DNA from: Dugong dugon
Taxonomy: Eukaryota; Chordata; Mammalia; Sirenia; Dugongidae
Reading direction: 5' to 3'
Assembly (NCBI GenBank): GCA_030035585.1
Contig: CM057462.1
Span: 145,912,734-145,976,733, forward strand
Length of the DNA stretch: 64,000 nt
The stretch's first letter is position 1; every line of letters begins with the position of its first letter. Positions 12,195-22,776 of the stretch are shown here, piece after piece. The position numbers and the translations under genes are program-made. The notes under the pieces are model-generated. The model searched no databases, had not been told where the DNA came from, and saw only the letters and a list, made by a program, of their open reading frames with translations.

Positions 12195-13060
12195 AGAGGC
12201 AGAAATCTTCCTGAGAAAAAATGGTAATAGAATTGCCTGACAAGAATATAAAAGACTTCTATATAAGGTCTTCAAAGAGATCAAGGAAAACAGAGACAAA
12301 ACCCTAGAAGAATTTGGGAAAACAATACGAGAACAAAATGACAAAATAAGCAATTAGAAACCATACAGAAACAACAACTAGAAATGCATAATATTAATAA
12401 TAAATTATCAGCAATAGATAACTCAATACAAGGACATAGAAGTAGAATTGAATCAATGGAAGAAAGAATCAACAAAATAGAGGACAAATCCATTGATACT
12501 AATTTGTTTGAGAAACAATCAGAAAAGAAGAATGAAGAAAATTTTTAGAGATATGTGGGACACTGTCAAGAGTCCCACACTGTCAATTATGCATAATTGG
12601 AATTCCAGAAAAAGAGGAGAAAAAAAAAGTACAGAGAGAATTCATGATTTATTAGCAGAAAACATCTCTAATATCATGAAAGATGAAAAGGTTTCCATTC
12701 AGGAAGCTCAACGAATCCCATACAGGATAAACCTCACAAGAAAGTCTCCAAGACATATCATAATCAAATTTTCCAAAACCAAAGACAAAGAAAGAATTCT
12801 AGAGCAGCTCATAAAAAAGTGAAATATCATCTACAAATGAGCACCAATAAGACTAAGCTCTGATTTCTCGGCAGAAGCCATACAGGCAAGAAGGCAATGG
12901 GATAACATACATAAAACACTCAAAGAGAAGAATTGTCAACCAAGAATCATATATCCAGCAAAATATTTTTTTCAAATACAATGCAAAACTAGGACATTCC
13001 CAGATAAATAGACATTAAGGGAATTTGTAAAAACCAGACCAACCTACAAGAAATATTAAA
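12195..13060 (+). pseudogene. L1 ORF1, broken
   Basis: ORF1p is the RNA-binding trimeric chaperone of L1. The first part (12195-12490) encodes a charged coiled-coil segment (YKVFKEIKENRDKTLEEF) with stops. The frame at 12493-12822 has the RRM and the start of the C-terminal domain: RDMWDTVK, IQEAQRIPYRIN, KSPRHIIIKFSKTKDKERIL. The remaining C-terminal domain (RRQWDNI, QPRIIYPAKYF-type) follows out of frame up to 13060. There is no intact start, and at least three breaks are present. Confidence 0.88.
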
Positions 13061-13206
13061 AGGACAAAGAACCAACAACATCAGACAACATCTGAGATGA
13101 AGACACATCACCCAGCATCACCCAGATACCGATCCAGATAAAGAATTCCCAAAAGCAAAATAAAGCTGCAAAACTAAAAACAGGGAAACAAAGATGTCAA
13201 TAAGTA

Positions 13207-13319
13207 CACTATAGGATAGAGTAGAACTGCCCTATAGGGTTTTCAAGAAGTGGCTGGTTGATTTGAACTACCAAAACTTTGGTCGCAGCCAAGCTCTTAA
13301 CCACTATCGCACCAGGGTG
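13207..13319 (-). mobile_element. AfroSINE, 3'-truncated, inside L1
   Basis: Minus-strand AfroSINE head and body (ACTATAGGATAGAGTAGAAC to ACTATCGCACCAGGGTGG). The RTE-like tail is missing on the left. It sits exactly where L1 inter-ORF sequence jumps to the RT domain, so insertion and deletion may be linked. Confidence 0.9.
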
Positions 13320-13475
13320 GTTTATACTAGGGATGCAAGGAGGTTTCAACATTAGAAAATCAACCAATGTAATTCATAACATAAATAAAACAAAGGAAAA
13401 GAATCGCATAATCATCTCAATCGATGCAGAAAAGGAATTTGATAAAATCCTACACCATTTCCTGATAAAAACTCG
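13320..13475 (+). pseudogene. L1 ORF2 reverse transcriptase fragment
   Basis: A 156-base piece of L1 RT, equivalent to 24945-25100 of the L1 at 19866. Its frame at 13320-13475 includes [20 protein letters not shown], then [13 protein letters not shown], which holds RT motif A (catalytic aspartate in SIDAEK). It is cut off by the RTE at 13476. Confidence 0.9.
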
Positions 13476-15045
13476 AGTCATAGGGACCCTGCACAAAATA
13501 GAACAAAACACTGCCCAGTTCTGTGCCATCTTAATGATCATTGTTATACCTGAACCCATTGTTGCAGCCACTGTGTCAATCCATTTAGTTGAAGGTCTTC
13601 CTTTTTTTCACTGACCCTCCATTTTACCAAGTGTGATGTCCTTATCAAGCATGATGGGCTGATCCCTCCTGATAACATGTCAAAAGTATGTGAAACAGAT
13701 GGAGTCTCTCCATCCTTGCTTCTAAGGATCATTCTGGCTGTACTTCTTCCAGACAGATTTGTTTGTTCTTTTGGCAGTCCATGGTATATTCAATATTCTT
13801 CACCAACACCACAATTCAAAGGCATCAATTCTTCTTCAGTCATCGTTATTCATTATCCAGCTTTCCCATGCATATGAGGGAATTGAGAACACCACAGCTT
13901 GGGTCAGGCGCACCTTTGTCCTTAGCGTGATATCTTTGCTTTTTAACACCTTAAAGAGGTCTTTGGCAGCAGATTTGCCCAATGCAATGCATCGTTTGAT
14001 TTCTTGACTGCTGCTTCCATGGATGTTGATTGTGGATCCGGTAAAATGAAATCCTTAACAACTTCAATCTTGTTTCTGTTTATCATGATGTTACTTATTG
14101 GTCCAGTTGTGGGGATTTTTGTTTTCTTTATGTTGAGGTGTCATCCATACTGAAAGCTGTAGTCTTTGACCTTCAGCAGTAAGTGTTTCAAGTCCTCTTT
14201 GCTTTTAGCAAGCAAGGTTGTGTCATCTACATACTGCAGGTTAGTAATGAATCTTCCTCCAATCCTGATGCTGTGTTCCTCTTCATATACTACAGCTTCT
14301 CAGATTATTTGCTCAGTATACAGACTGAATAAGTATGGCTGTCATGGATTGAATTATGTAGCCCAAAAAAATTGTGTATCAATTTGGCTGGGCCATGATT
14401 CCCAGTATTGTATGATTGTGTACTATTTTGTAATCTGATGTGATTTCCTTATGTGTTGTAAACCCTATCACTATGATGTAATCAGATGGATTACCAGCAG
14501 TTATACTGATGAGGTCTACAAGATTAGATAGTGTCTTAAGCCAGTCTCTTTTGATATATAAAAGAGAGAAGCAAGCAGAGACACACGAGAAACTCCTACT
14601 AAGAAGAAAGCAGTGCCAGGAGCAGAGTGTGTCCTTTGGGCCTGAGGTTCCTGTGCTGAGATGCTCCCAGACCAAGGAAAGACTGATGACAAGGACCTTC
14701 CTTCAGAGTCGACAGAGAAAGCCTTCCCTTGGAGGTGACATGCTGAATTTGGACTTGTAACCTTATAGACTGTGAGAGAATAAATTTCTCTTTGTTAAAG
14801 CCATCGACTTGTGGTATTTCTGTTATAGCAGCACTAGATGCCTAAGACAATGGTGAAAGATACACCCCTGAAGCACACCTTTCCTGACTTTAAACCATGC
14901 AGTATCTCCTTGTTTTGTTTAAACAACTGTCTCTTGATCTATGTACAAGTTCCTCATGAGCACAATTAAATGTTCCGGAATTCCCATTCTTCACAATGTT
15001 GTCCATAATTTGTTATGATCCACATGGTCAAATGTCTTTGCATAA
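13476..15045 (-). mobile_element. RTE LINE split by an LTR
   Basis: Antisense RTE pieces at 13476-14339 and 14850-15045 are continuous in the element once the LTR between them is removed (AAGTATGG | TGAAAGATACACCC, compare 30374-30400 in another RTE copy). The 3' tail is truncated. Motif C on the minus strand near 14216-14242 reads YVDD instead of YADD. The element covers part of RT and the C-terminal domain and is dead. It interrupts the L1 ORF2. Confidence 0.9.
14340..14849 (+). mobile_element. Solo LTR, MaLR/ERVL-like
   Basis: A 510-base element starting TGTCATGGATTGAATT and ending GCCTAAGACA. It has the plan of a MaLR-type LTR: a GTCCCC/GCCC-type start, a TATAAAAGAGAGAAG promoter-like box near 14557-14571, an AATAAATTTCTCTTTGTTAAAGCC polyadenylation region near 14779, and a TGTTATAGCAGCACTAGATG end. 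It is bounded by ATGGC (14335-14339) and ATGGT (14850-14854), a 5-bp target-site duplication with one mismatch. It lies inside an RTE, so it is younger than that RTE. No internal viral genes are present. Confidence 0.9.
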
Positions 15046-15465
15046 TCGTTAGCCATGAGAGAGATGTAAATCAAAACTACATTGAGATACCGTCTCCCCC
15101 CTGCAAAAATGGTAATAATTAAAAAAACAAAAAGTAACAAATGCTAGACAGGTTGTGGGGGGATTAGAACTCTTATACATTGCTGATGACATAGTAAAAT
15201 GGTACATCCACAGTGGGAAACAGTATGGTGCTTCCTCAAAAAGCTAGAAATACAAATATCATATGATCCAACAATCCCACTCCTAGGTATACATCCTATA
15301 GATTTAAGAGCATTGACACAAATAGACATATGCACACCTATGTTCATTGAAGCATTATTCACAACAGCAAAAAGAAGGAAACAACCTAAGTGTCCATCAA
15401 CAAATGAACAGATAAACAAATTGTGGTACATACATACAATGGAATACTATGCAACTATAAATAGT
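15046..15465 (+). pseudogene. L1 ORF2 C-terminus (part 1)
   Basis: C-terminal domain of L1 ORF2p. The frame at 15199-15466 carries VWCFLKKLEIQISYDP, LLGIHPIDLR, FIEALFTTAKRRKQPKCP and NKLWYIHTMEYYATI, the standard C-terminal tail. The zinc-knuckle-like part just before it (15140-15200) is degraded. The RTE at 15466 interrupts the frame just before the ORF2 stop. Confidence 0.88.
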
Positions 15466-16038
15466 AACCTATGGAAGCAACAGTCAAGAAATCAAATCAC
15501 ATATTGCATTGGGAGAATCTGCTGCAAAAGACCTCTTTAAAGTGTTAAAAAGCAAAGATGTCACTTTGATGACTAAGGTGCACTTGGCCCAAGCCATGGT
15601 GTTTTCTGTCACCTCATATGCATGCAAAAGCTTGACAATAAATAAGGAAGACCGAAGAAAAATTGATGCCTTTGAATTATGGTGTTGGAGAAAAACATTG
15701 ACTATACCATGGACTTTCAGAAGAACAAACAAATCTGTCTTGGAAGAAGTACAGTCGGACTGCTTCTTAGAAGCAAGAATGGTGAAATTTCTTTTCACCT
15801 ACTTTGGACGTGTTATAAGGAGGGACCAGCCCCTGAAGAACAACATCATGCTTGGTAAAGTAGAGAGTCATCGAAAAATAGGAAGACCTTCAATGAGATG
15901 GATTGAAGCAATGGCTGCAACAATGGGCTCATGCATAACAATGATTGTGAGGATAGTGGAGGACTGTGCAGTGTTTCATTCTGTCGTGCATAGGGTTGGT
16001 ATGAGTCAGAACTGACTCAACAGAACCTAACAACAACA
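15466..16038 (+). mobile_element. RTE LINE 3' part, inserted in L1
   Basis: A 5'-truncated RTE of about 570 bases that holds the C-terminal 168-codon frame (15509-16015) in one piece: KDLFKVLKSKDVTLMTKVHL, WCWRKTLTIPWTFRRTNKSV, and RVIRRDQPL. It ends CCTAACAACAACAATAAAG. L1 sequence resumes directly after (compare 15465 and 16039 with 26935-26975). This is the least broken RTE C-terminal frame in the window. Confidence 0.9.
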
Positions 16039-17405
16039 ATAAAGAATAAAGAGGAGTTCATGAAATATCTTATAACATGAATGAATCTTGGAGGACATTA
16101 TGCCGAGTAAAATCTGTTAATCACAAAAGGACAAATATTATATGATCTTATTTTCATAAAAAGTCAAGAATAGGTACACACAAAGAAAGCAACATTATTT
16201 TATGGAAACCAGAAATGGGAGGGGGAGGGAGGGAAAATCACTTTCTAGATAATAGACAAGTGTTATTTTTGGTTATGGGAAAGGCAGTACCCTATATGAG
16301 TGAAGTTTGCACAACTAGTCCAAGATAAATGAAGACACTAAGAAGTACATAAGGATAAGGGACAATTTTGGAAATGCTATAATTACAATTTTGCAATAAC
16401 AATAATAATAAAAAAATATGTATGTGTGGTTACATGGGTAAACGTATATATTTGTATAGGAAGGCACATATGAGCATGTGGGGGTGCATGTACAGGTGTA
16501 TCTGTAGGCATATGTATATACATGTTTACGTGCACTGCATATATATTCATATACATGATGAACCACATGGGGGCAAAGTTACAGATACTTCCAAGACATA
16601 ACTAAACACCTCGAGCAATTGGATTACTGGGTTTGAAGGCTTAGGACTATAGTCTCGTAGAACAACTCAGTCAATTGGCATAACACAGTTCATAAAGATA
16701 ATGTTCTACATCTTAGTTTGGTGAGTAGCATCTGGGGTCTTAAAAACTTGTGAGCAGCCATATAAGATACAACTACTGGTCTCTATTCATCTGGAACAAA
16801 AGAGAATGGAGAAAATCAAAGACTCAAAGAAGAAATTAGTGCATAGGAATAATAGCCCACGTGAACCACAGCCTCATCTAGCCTGAGACCAGAAGAACTA
16901 AATGGTTCCTGGCTATCACTACTGACCTTTCTGACAAGGGACACAGTAGTAACTCCTGTACAGAAAGGGGGAAAAAAATAGAATGAAATTCAAATTCCTA
17001 AAAAAGGCCAGACTTACTAGACTGATAGAAACTAGAGGAACTCTTAAGACTATCTAAGATATCCTTTGAACTTGAAACTGAATCCACTCCTGATGGTCAC
17101 CTTTAATTCAGACAATATATTGGCTTATAAAATACATAATATCACCATGACTACTAAGCTCCCTTAAATAATCAACTATATGAGACTAAGCAGTCAACAT
17201 TTACCCTAAAACAAAGATGAGAAGCTAAGGAGGGGCAGGGAAGCTAGATTAATGGAAACAGAATAAAAAGAATGGAAATAATGAGAATGTTGACATACTA
17301 CAAAAAATGTAATCAATGTCATGGAACAAGTTGTATAAAAATTGTGAAATTGGAACCTAATCTGTTATGTAAACTTTCACTTAAATCACAATAAAATAAT
17401 AAAAA
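16039..17405 (+). mobile_element. L1 3' UTR of the composite L1
   Basis: The last ORF2 codons (near 16070-16130, ESWRTLCRVK-like remnants) lead into the 3' UTR. Blocks such as GGTGAGTAGCATCTGGGGTC and CTGACCTTTCTGACAAGGGAC match 27370-27590 of the younger L1. A TG/CA-rich patch (16417-16560, TATGTATGTG and ACATATGAGCATG) has been added. The end is near 17395-17405. Confidence 0.82.
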
Positions 17406-18360
17406 CAAATAAACAAAAAGTACTACAAAGCATACTGAAAGACAGGAAAATACACATTCTGATGTGGCAAAGCAATCATCAGAACTAGACTCAGATATGT
17501 AAAAGATGCTGAAATTATCAGACAGCAAGTTTAAAATGGCTATATTTAAAATAAATATGTTTAGGGCTCTAATGGAAAAAGTAAACAACATTCAAGAATA
17601 GATGAGTAATGATAACAGAGAGATAAAAACTAAGAAAATACTAAATATTAAAAACACTGTAAGAGAAATGAAGAATGTTTTTAATGGGCTCATCAGTAGA
17701 CTTGAGGCAACCAAGGGAAGGATTAGTGAGAGTGAATACAGGTCAATAGAAACTTCCCAAAGTAAAATACAAAGAGAAAAAAGAGTAGTAGTAATTAAAA
17801 AGTACAACAAAGTATCCAAGAACTGTGGAAAATTTTTGGAAGATATGACATACTGGTAAGTAGAACACCAAAAGGAAAAGAAAGAGAGAATGAGAAGAAA
17901 TAGTTGAAGTAGTAATGGCTGAAAGGCAAAGTCTGTTTTTTTTTTTTCTCCAAAATTATTGATACACATTAAACCACAGATCCAAGAAGCTTGGAGAAAA
18001 TTAAGGAGAATAAATACAAAAGATAAATATCTAGGCTTATCATTTTCCAGCTACTGAAAGCCAAAGATAAAGTGAAAATCTTTCAAGAAGCCAAAGGGTG
18101 AGGTGAAGGGGAAGACTTTTACTTAGAGGAACATGGATAAGAATTACAGCATGATTCTCATCAGAAACCATGCAGTTAATAAGACAGGTGAGTAAAATAT
18201 TTAGAATGGGTGTGGGGGGGGGAGAACAACAGCAACACAAAATTCTATGTGCAGCAAAACTACCTTTCAAAATAGAAGGAGAACTGAAGACTTTCTCAGA
18301 CAAAACCTGGGGGAATTCACTGCCAGTTGACATGCTCCGCAAGAAATGTTAAAAGATTTT
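17406..18360 (+). pseudogene. HAL1/L1M-type ORF1 (part 2)
   Basis: Ancient L1-type ORF1 continuing from 10800. The frame at 17602-17859 holds VREMKNVFNGLISRLEATKG and RISESEYRSIETSQSK, the coiled coil and start of the RRM region. Later, mostly frame-shifted, come LCAAKLPFKIEGELKTFSDK and the end LRKKC near 18350, which is the usual close of the C-terminal domain. HAL1 elements encode only ORF1, and the sequence stops right after ORF1, so HAL1 is a fair guess; a truncated L1M is the alternative. Strongly decayed. Confidence 0.7.
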
Positions 18361-19123
18361 CTCAGTAATATCAATAAGACAGTGGAGTAAGAAACTCCAC
18401 ATTCTCATCCCCCAAGGAAACATCAAAAACCAAGTAGGAAACTGTCAGAAATAATCTTGTCTGAATTCTGGTAAACAGTTCACCAAAACCAGGTGAACAC
18501 TGAATCAAGAAAGAGCAATGCCAAGAAAATGGTAGGAAAGTTTTGTGGCTTTTTGTTACTGGACCTTGCCTCTCCCCCACCCTATCACAGTAGCCAGCTT
18601 GAGCAGAATCCCACATTTCTGATTTGGGACCCTGGCCTTGGGCTCTGAAAGGAGTAGTCCACACATTGTGCACAAAGTACTGTGTTTCTCTGTTCAAACC
18701 TGTCCAGTGGCTATCTATAGGACTGAAGCAAAGCATGCATCTCTGTCTCATTCATTTTGGAGATAGTGCAGAAAGGAGGAAAGATGGGCATACTAAAAAG
18801 TCTGTAGCTTCCTAGGGCAAGAGAGGGTGATTGAGCTACATAATAGAAATCTTAGGGATAAGGTCAAAGAGTTGAGAAGAGAATTTTTTGGAGAAATTAA
18901 GATATTCAGAAGTGCCTCTGTATACCAGGGAATTTAGAAACCTGCATGCATGCCCAGGAAAAGACGAATGCCCAAAAATATTTGAGAAAAGTCTAAGTTT
19001 TCACCTTTGGCTGATCTCTAGGTCCAGTCTGGTTAAGTGTTGAACGAGTGCCCCAGCACAGAGTCAATATGCAAAGATGGCAAGAGTGTTTTGTTTTGCT
19101 TTTTTCCTGTTGTTTTTCTTTTG

Positions 19124-19166
19124 TTTGTGCCTTTTTTTTTTTTTCTTTTCTTTCTTTCTTTTTTTG
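19124..19166. repeat. Pyrimidine tract
   Basis: A T-rich, (CTTT)-like low-complexity tract inside the old L1M 5' region. Confidence 0.9.
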
Positions 19167-19325
19167 TTCTTTTAACTCCTGGCAGTTGAGGAAACCTCAG
19201 TCAGAACAATAGCTAAACAGAAGCTAAAGAAACAAACATCAGTGAACACATACAAGTAACCCTGTCTGCAAAATTAGTTTGACAAATATTCTAAACCAAC
19301 AGACCACTACAACCTTCAACAACAA

Positions 19326-19382
19326 AAGAAGGAAAGAGAGAGAGAAAGAAAAAGAGGAAAGAAGGAAGGAAGGAGGGAGGGA
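19326..19382. repeat. Purine tract (GAAA/GGAA)n
   Basis: Low-complexity GAAA, GAGA and GGAAG repeat of about 57 bases within the L1M, a common site of microsatellite birth. Confidence 0.9.
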
Positions 19383-19877
19383 ATCCAGCAAACCCTGAAG
19401 AACGGAGAGAATCTGATTTTCAGAGTTACACATTAAATTACTCAAATGTCCCATTTTCCACAAAAAATAACTAGACTTAGAGAAACAAGGAGGTGTGGCC
19501 CATTCAAAAGAACAAAATAAAGTAACAGAAACCATCCCTAAGAAAGCCAAGACATTGGACTTCCTAGATAAAGACTTTAAAACAACTCTTTAAATATGCT
19601 TAAATGCAAGAAGACGGAGAAGAGGAAGAAGATAGAGGAGCACAAATTCAATGAATATAATGAAACAGTTACAAATATGGTAGGTATTACTCTGAATATA
19701 TGAGTAATCACTTTAAATATGAATAGTCTAAATACTCTAATTAAAAGGCAGAAATTTTAGAGTTGATTAAAAAAAGAGCCAACTGTATGTCTTCTTCAAA
19801 AAATCTACTTTAGACCTAAAGACTCTCATAGGTAAAAAATAAAAGGATGTATAAAAATATACCATATTAGAGTTCTG

Positions 19878-19889
19878 GCAAAATGGCAC
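19878..19889 (+). promoter_or_regulatory. YY1-like site at L1 5' end
   Basis: GCAAAATGGCAC lies about 13 bases into the element, where human L1 has its YY1 site (AAGATGGC core). One core base differs. Function is inferred by analogy. Confidence 0.4.
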
Positions 19890-20184
19890 TCTAGGCAGAA
19901 GCATCACACTGTCCCTCCACAACAAAGATCCGAAAAACTAAGCCGAACAGAGAATACAACAATCCTGAAACCCTAAAACACCAAATGAAGAGATAAAGAA
20001 CTCAGCCAAGCACCAAATGGAGTGAGAATACTGACAGAGAACGGAGAGCAAGGAGAGACTCATGCAGAGGTCCCCTACCAGCTAACGCAGTGCGGATCCA
20101 CCATTTTGGACTTCTATCGGAGACCAGCAAACAGGGGGTATGAGAAAGCAGCCTCAAGGAGCTTCCAGCGGGAGACAAAACAAC

Positions 20185-20740
20185 CGGTAACTGGTGATAT
20201 ACGCTTTCCCACCCCTCACCCTTCTTCCCCCCTACTCAGCCTCCTCTGCTTCCCGCGGCCACAGTCTCTTGACCGGGAAACAGCAGGTGCTTGGATTCCA
20301 CACACCCAAACGCGTGGCTGTCTGAGTGCCATTTGTTGGCTGCTGGTGTTGCTTTTTTTCTGCTTCTTTTTATTTCTTCCTTGCCTCTCCCACCTCCCAC
20401 TCTTTTCGCTCGAGTACATCACTCCATGCGCCATATTTGCTTCTTCCTGAGGGGCTACAGAGCTCTGGTAATTTGTGATATATGCTTTCCCACTCTCTAC
20501 CCTTCTTCACACACACTCAGTCCCCTCTGCTTCCCACGGACACAATCTCTTGTCCAGAAACACCAGTGTGCACTAGCTGGCTCTCTGAGTGCCATTTGTT
20601 GGCTGCTGGTGTTGCTTTTTTCTTTTTTTCTGCTTCTTTTGATTTCTTACTTGCCTCTCGCTACCTCTACCTCCCTTAGCTCAAGTACCTGGCTCCATGC
20701 ACCATCTATGCTTCTTTTGTAGGGGCTGTGGAGCTCCGTT
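20185..20740 (+). repeat. Two tandem ~275-bp units in L1 5' UTR
   Basis: Unit 1 (20185-20465) and unit 2 (20466-20740) align along their length. Shared landmarks are GTGATATACGCTTTCCCAC (20194) and GTGATATATGCTTTCCCAC (20475), GAGTGCCATTTGTTGGCTGC (20315 and 20588), and GGGGCTACAGAGCTC (20451) and GGGGCTGTGGAGCTC (20722). The spacing is 281 bases at the start and 271 near the end. The plan resembles the monomer arrays that act as promoters in rodent L1. A further, much weaker unit may follow. Confidence 0.9.
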
Positions 20741-21800
20741 CGAGTGCAGAGCTGCTTCCCGGTTTTGACTGCCACACTGGTGGGATCCCACAGCCTTTGT
20801 TTGTTTGTTTGTTTTGAATTGTTTGTTTGTTTTCTTTCCCTTTTCTTGAGTTAGGAGCGCTTTTTGGCCAGGCTGAGCTGCGTGGCATGAAGACTCCCCT
20901 TCGACTTCCACAGATGTGCAGAGGGATCCCTGAGGTCATTTCTTTTTATGTTGTTTTTTTTCTGTTTCTTTGGTGGCCTTTCTTGTTTATTTTTTTTTAA
21001 TTTGTTTTGTTTTCTTTTTCCTCTTTTTCCCTTTTTGTCTTTCTTCATTGCTCAGTTTCTCATCTCTCTATATTTTCCTTCTCTTTCTGTTCCCTGAATA
21101 CCTGGCATTGTATACCTCTATGCCTTCTAGCCAGGCTGTACTGCAATACCTGAGGGTGACTTCCCAGACCTCATAGCTGCTCCAGCAGGATCCATGGGAA
21201 CTTTGCAGTTCTTTAACCTTTCTGATTCTTATTTATTCATTCTTTTCTTTTCTTCCTCCTCCCCTTTCTGTTTTTCTCAATTTCATAGTCTCTCATCTCT
21301 CCACTCCAATGGCAAGCTCCCCTAGCATTCTTTTTTGTTTGTTTCTATGTTTTTGGCTCCTGTTCCTCTCTCCTATCTCCCATATCCATCTTAGCTGCAC
21401 ACAGAACAATCTCCCCGCTGCATCCTGCCTACCTGCACTGTCTGCTTGACATCACACCACCAAGTAGTACAGGCATGGCCTACTGGAACCTGCCCTGCAC
21501 TGATTATCTACCTGCCCTGGTGGCTGTAGTAAGTGCCACAAACAACCCATCCCAGTAATTCCTCTTCAGCTAGAACTGCCCTGCCATACTATATCTGAGT
21601 GACTGACTCTGCCAGTTGGAGAAGGAGGTAAAAGTATTGAGCTCACAGACGACCAAACAACAAAGAACACAGTCTGCCTGCTCAGACATACTCAAATTCT
21701 TTATTTTTTAAACAGGGACGAAACAAACAAAGCTACAATCAATAAACGAGAAAAATAACTGCTGAATGCCGTGAAGACAGCAGACAATAAAAAGAAAATT
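20741..21800 (+). other. Rest of L1 5' UTR, pyrimidine-rich
   Basis: L1 5' UTR with TTTG-repeat (20795-20835) and long T/C-rich stretches (20940-21350), and two diverged related blocks (TTTCTCATCTCTCTATATTTT near 21055 and GTCTCTCATCTCTCCACTCC near 21288). The open frames in it are low-complexity and not genes. Confidence 0.7.
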
Positions 21801-21839
21801 TACAAAAACAAGACAGGACGGTTCCAGTAGGCTTTCAAA

Positions 21840-22776
21840 ATAAAACACCAAATGACTCTCCTCTGGAAGAAAATTCACTAGAACTACCTGATAGGGAATT
21901 CAAATCTTTACTACTGAGAATTCTCCAAGACCTGAGGCCAACAGCTGACAAACATGAAGAACAAATAGACAAATTCATAGAAAATACGGACAAAAAATTG
22001 TAAGAATTCAGGAAAATAATGCAGAAACAATATGCCAAAATAAATTCACAACTAGAAATTATATAAAGACAACAATTAGAAATGCAAAAGATAAACAACA
22101 AGATTTCAGAAATGGACGATGTCATAGAAGGGCTGAGAAGCAGATTTGAAACGGTGGAAGACAGGATCAGTGGAATTCAACACAAACACTTGGATAAAAA
22201 TCTGTTTCAGGAAAACTCAGAAAAAACAACAAAGAAAAATGAAGAGACCCTGAGAGTTATGTGGGACACAATCTAAAAGAAAAATCTGCAAGTGATTGGA
22301 ATTCCTGAACAGGGGGAGAAAACAGAAAACACAGAGAGGATCATGAGGAACTGCTGTCAGAAAAATTCCCCAATATCATGAAAGATGAAAAGCTGGCCAT
22401 CCAAGAAGCTCAACGAACCCCATATAGAGGAGACCCCAAAAGAAAATCACCAAGGCATATCATATTCACACTCGCCAAAACCAAAGACAAACAAAGAATC
22501 CTGAGAGCAGCTCGTGAAAAACAAGAAGTCACATACAGAGGAGAAACAATAAAACTAAGCTCAGATTATTCAGCAGAAACTATGAAGGCAAGAAGGCAAT
22601 GGGATGACATATATAACATCTTGAAAGAAAAAAATTGCCAGTCAAGAATAATATATCCTGCAAAACTCTCATTCAAATTTGATGGTGAAATTAGGTCATT
22701 TCCAGATAAACAGAAATTAAGGGAATATGTAAAAGTGAAACCAAACCTACAAGAATTATTAAAGCGAGTTCTTTGA
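21840..22776 (+). pseudogene. L1 ORF1 of the long L1, broken
   Basis: ORF1p is the L1 RNA-binding protein. From about 21860 the reading frame runs LEENSLELPDREFKSLLLRI, a coiled-coil segment, then ISEMDDVIEGLRSRFETVED and RVMWDTI, with stops near 22000, 22065 and 22274. A frameshift lies between 22276 and 22378. The frame at 22378-22776 then gives the RRM/C-terminal domain intact: MKDEKLAIQEAQRTPYRGDP, SPRHIIFTLAKTKDKQRILR, QWDDIYNILKEKNCQSRIIY and LREYVKVKPNLQELLKRVL. It closes at a TGA at 22774-22776. Length and plan match normal ORF1p, about 300 residues. Confidence 0.92.

Larger units (their letters stand above)
10801..17405 (+). mobile_element. Composite L1 with nested RTEs, SINE and LTR
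   Basis: A 5'-complete but internally deleted L1. The order is 5' UTR (10801-12180), broken ORF1 (12195-13060), an RT piece (13320-13475), the ORF2 C-terminus (15046-15465), then a 3' UTR (to about 17405) that ends in TTAAATCACAATAAAATAAT. Endonuclease and most of RT are missing: 13475 corresponds to about 25100 of the L1 at 19866, and 15046 to about 26527. Insertions lie at 13207-13319 (AfroSINE), 13476-15045 (RTE minus, itself holding an LTR) and 15466-16038 (RTE plus). Flanks CAAACAAACAGGTA and AATAAACAAAAAGTA may be an imperfect target-site duplication. It is divergent and dead. Confidence 0.85.
18370..19865 (+). mobile_element. Ancient L1M, segment 1 of 8 (5' UTR to endonuclease)
   Basis: Start of the L1M that is scattered to 49830. 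The section 18370-19320 is 5'-UTR-like. The section 19490-19610 (CATTCAAAAGAACAAAATAA, then CATTGGACTTCCTAGATAAAGAC) is the region before and at the start of ORF1. Most of ORF1 is deleted, and 19690-19865 is the beginning of the endonuclease (TTTAAATATGAATAGTC, GACTCTCATAGGTAAAAAAT). The endonuclease sequence continues at 28947 after the inserted L1. Subfamily looks like L1ME by the 3' UTR far downstream. Confidence 0.75.

Noticed and set aside
17592..17969. 125-codon minus frame with leucine-rich text
   Set aside because: It is the complement of the old ORF1 at 17406-18360; A-rich coding DNA gives F/L/S-rich frames on the other strand.
20022..20722. 142- and 143-codon frames in the L1 5' UTR
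   Set aside because: They fall on the tandem 275-bp units and read as hydrophobic low-complexity text; they are a by-product of C/T-rich DNA, not genes.
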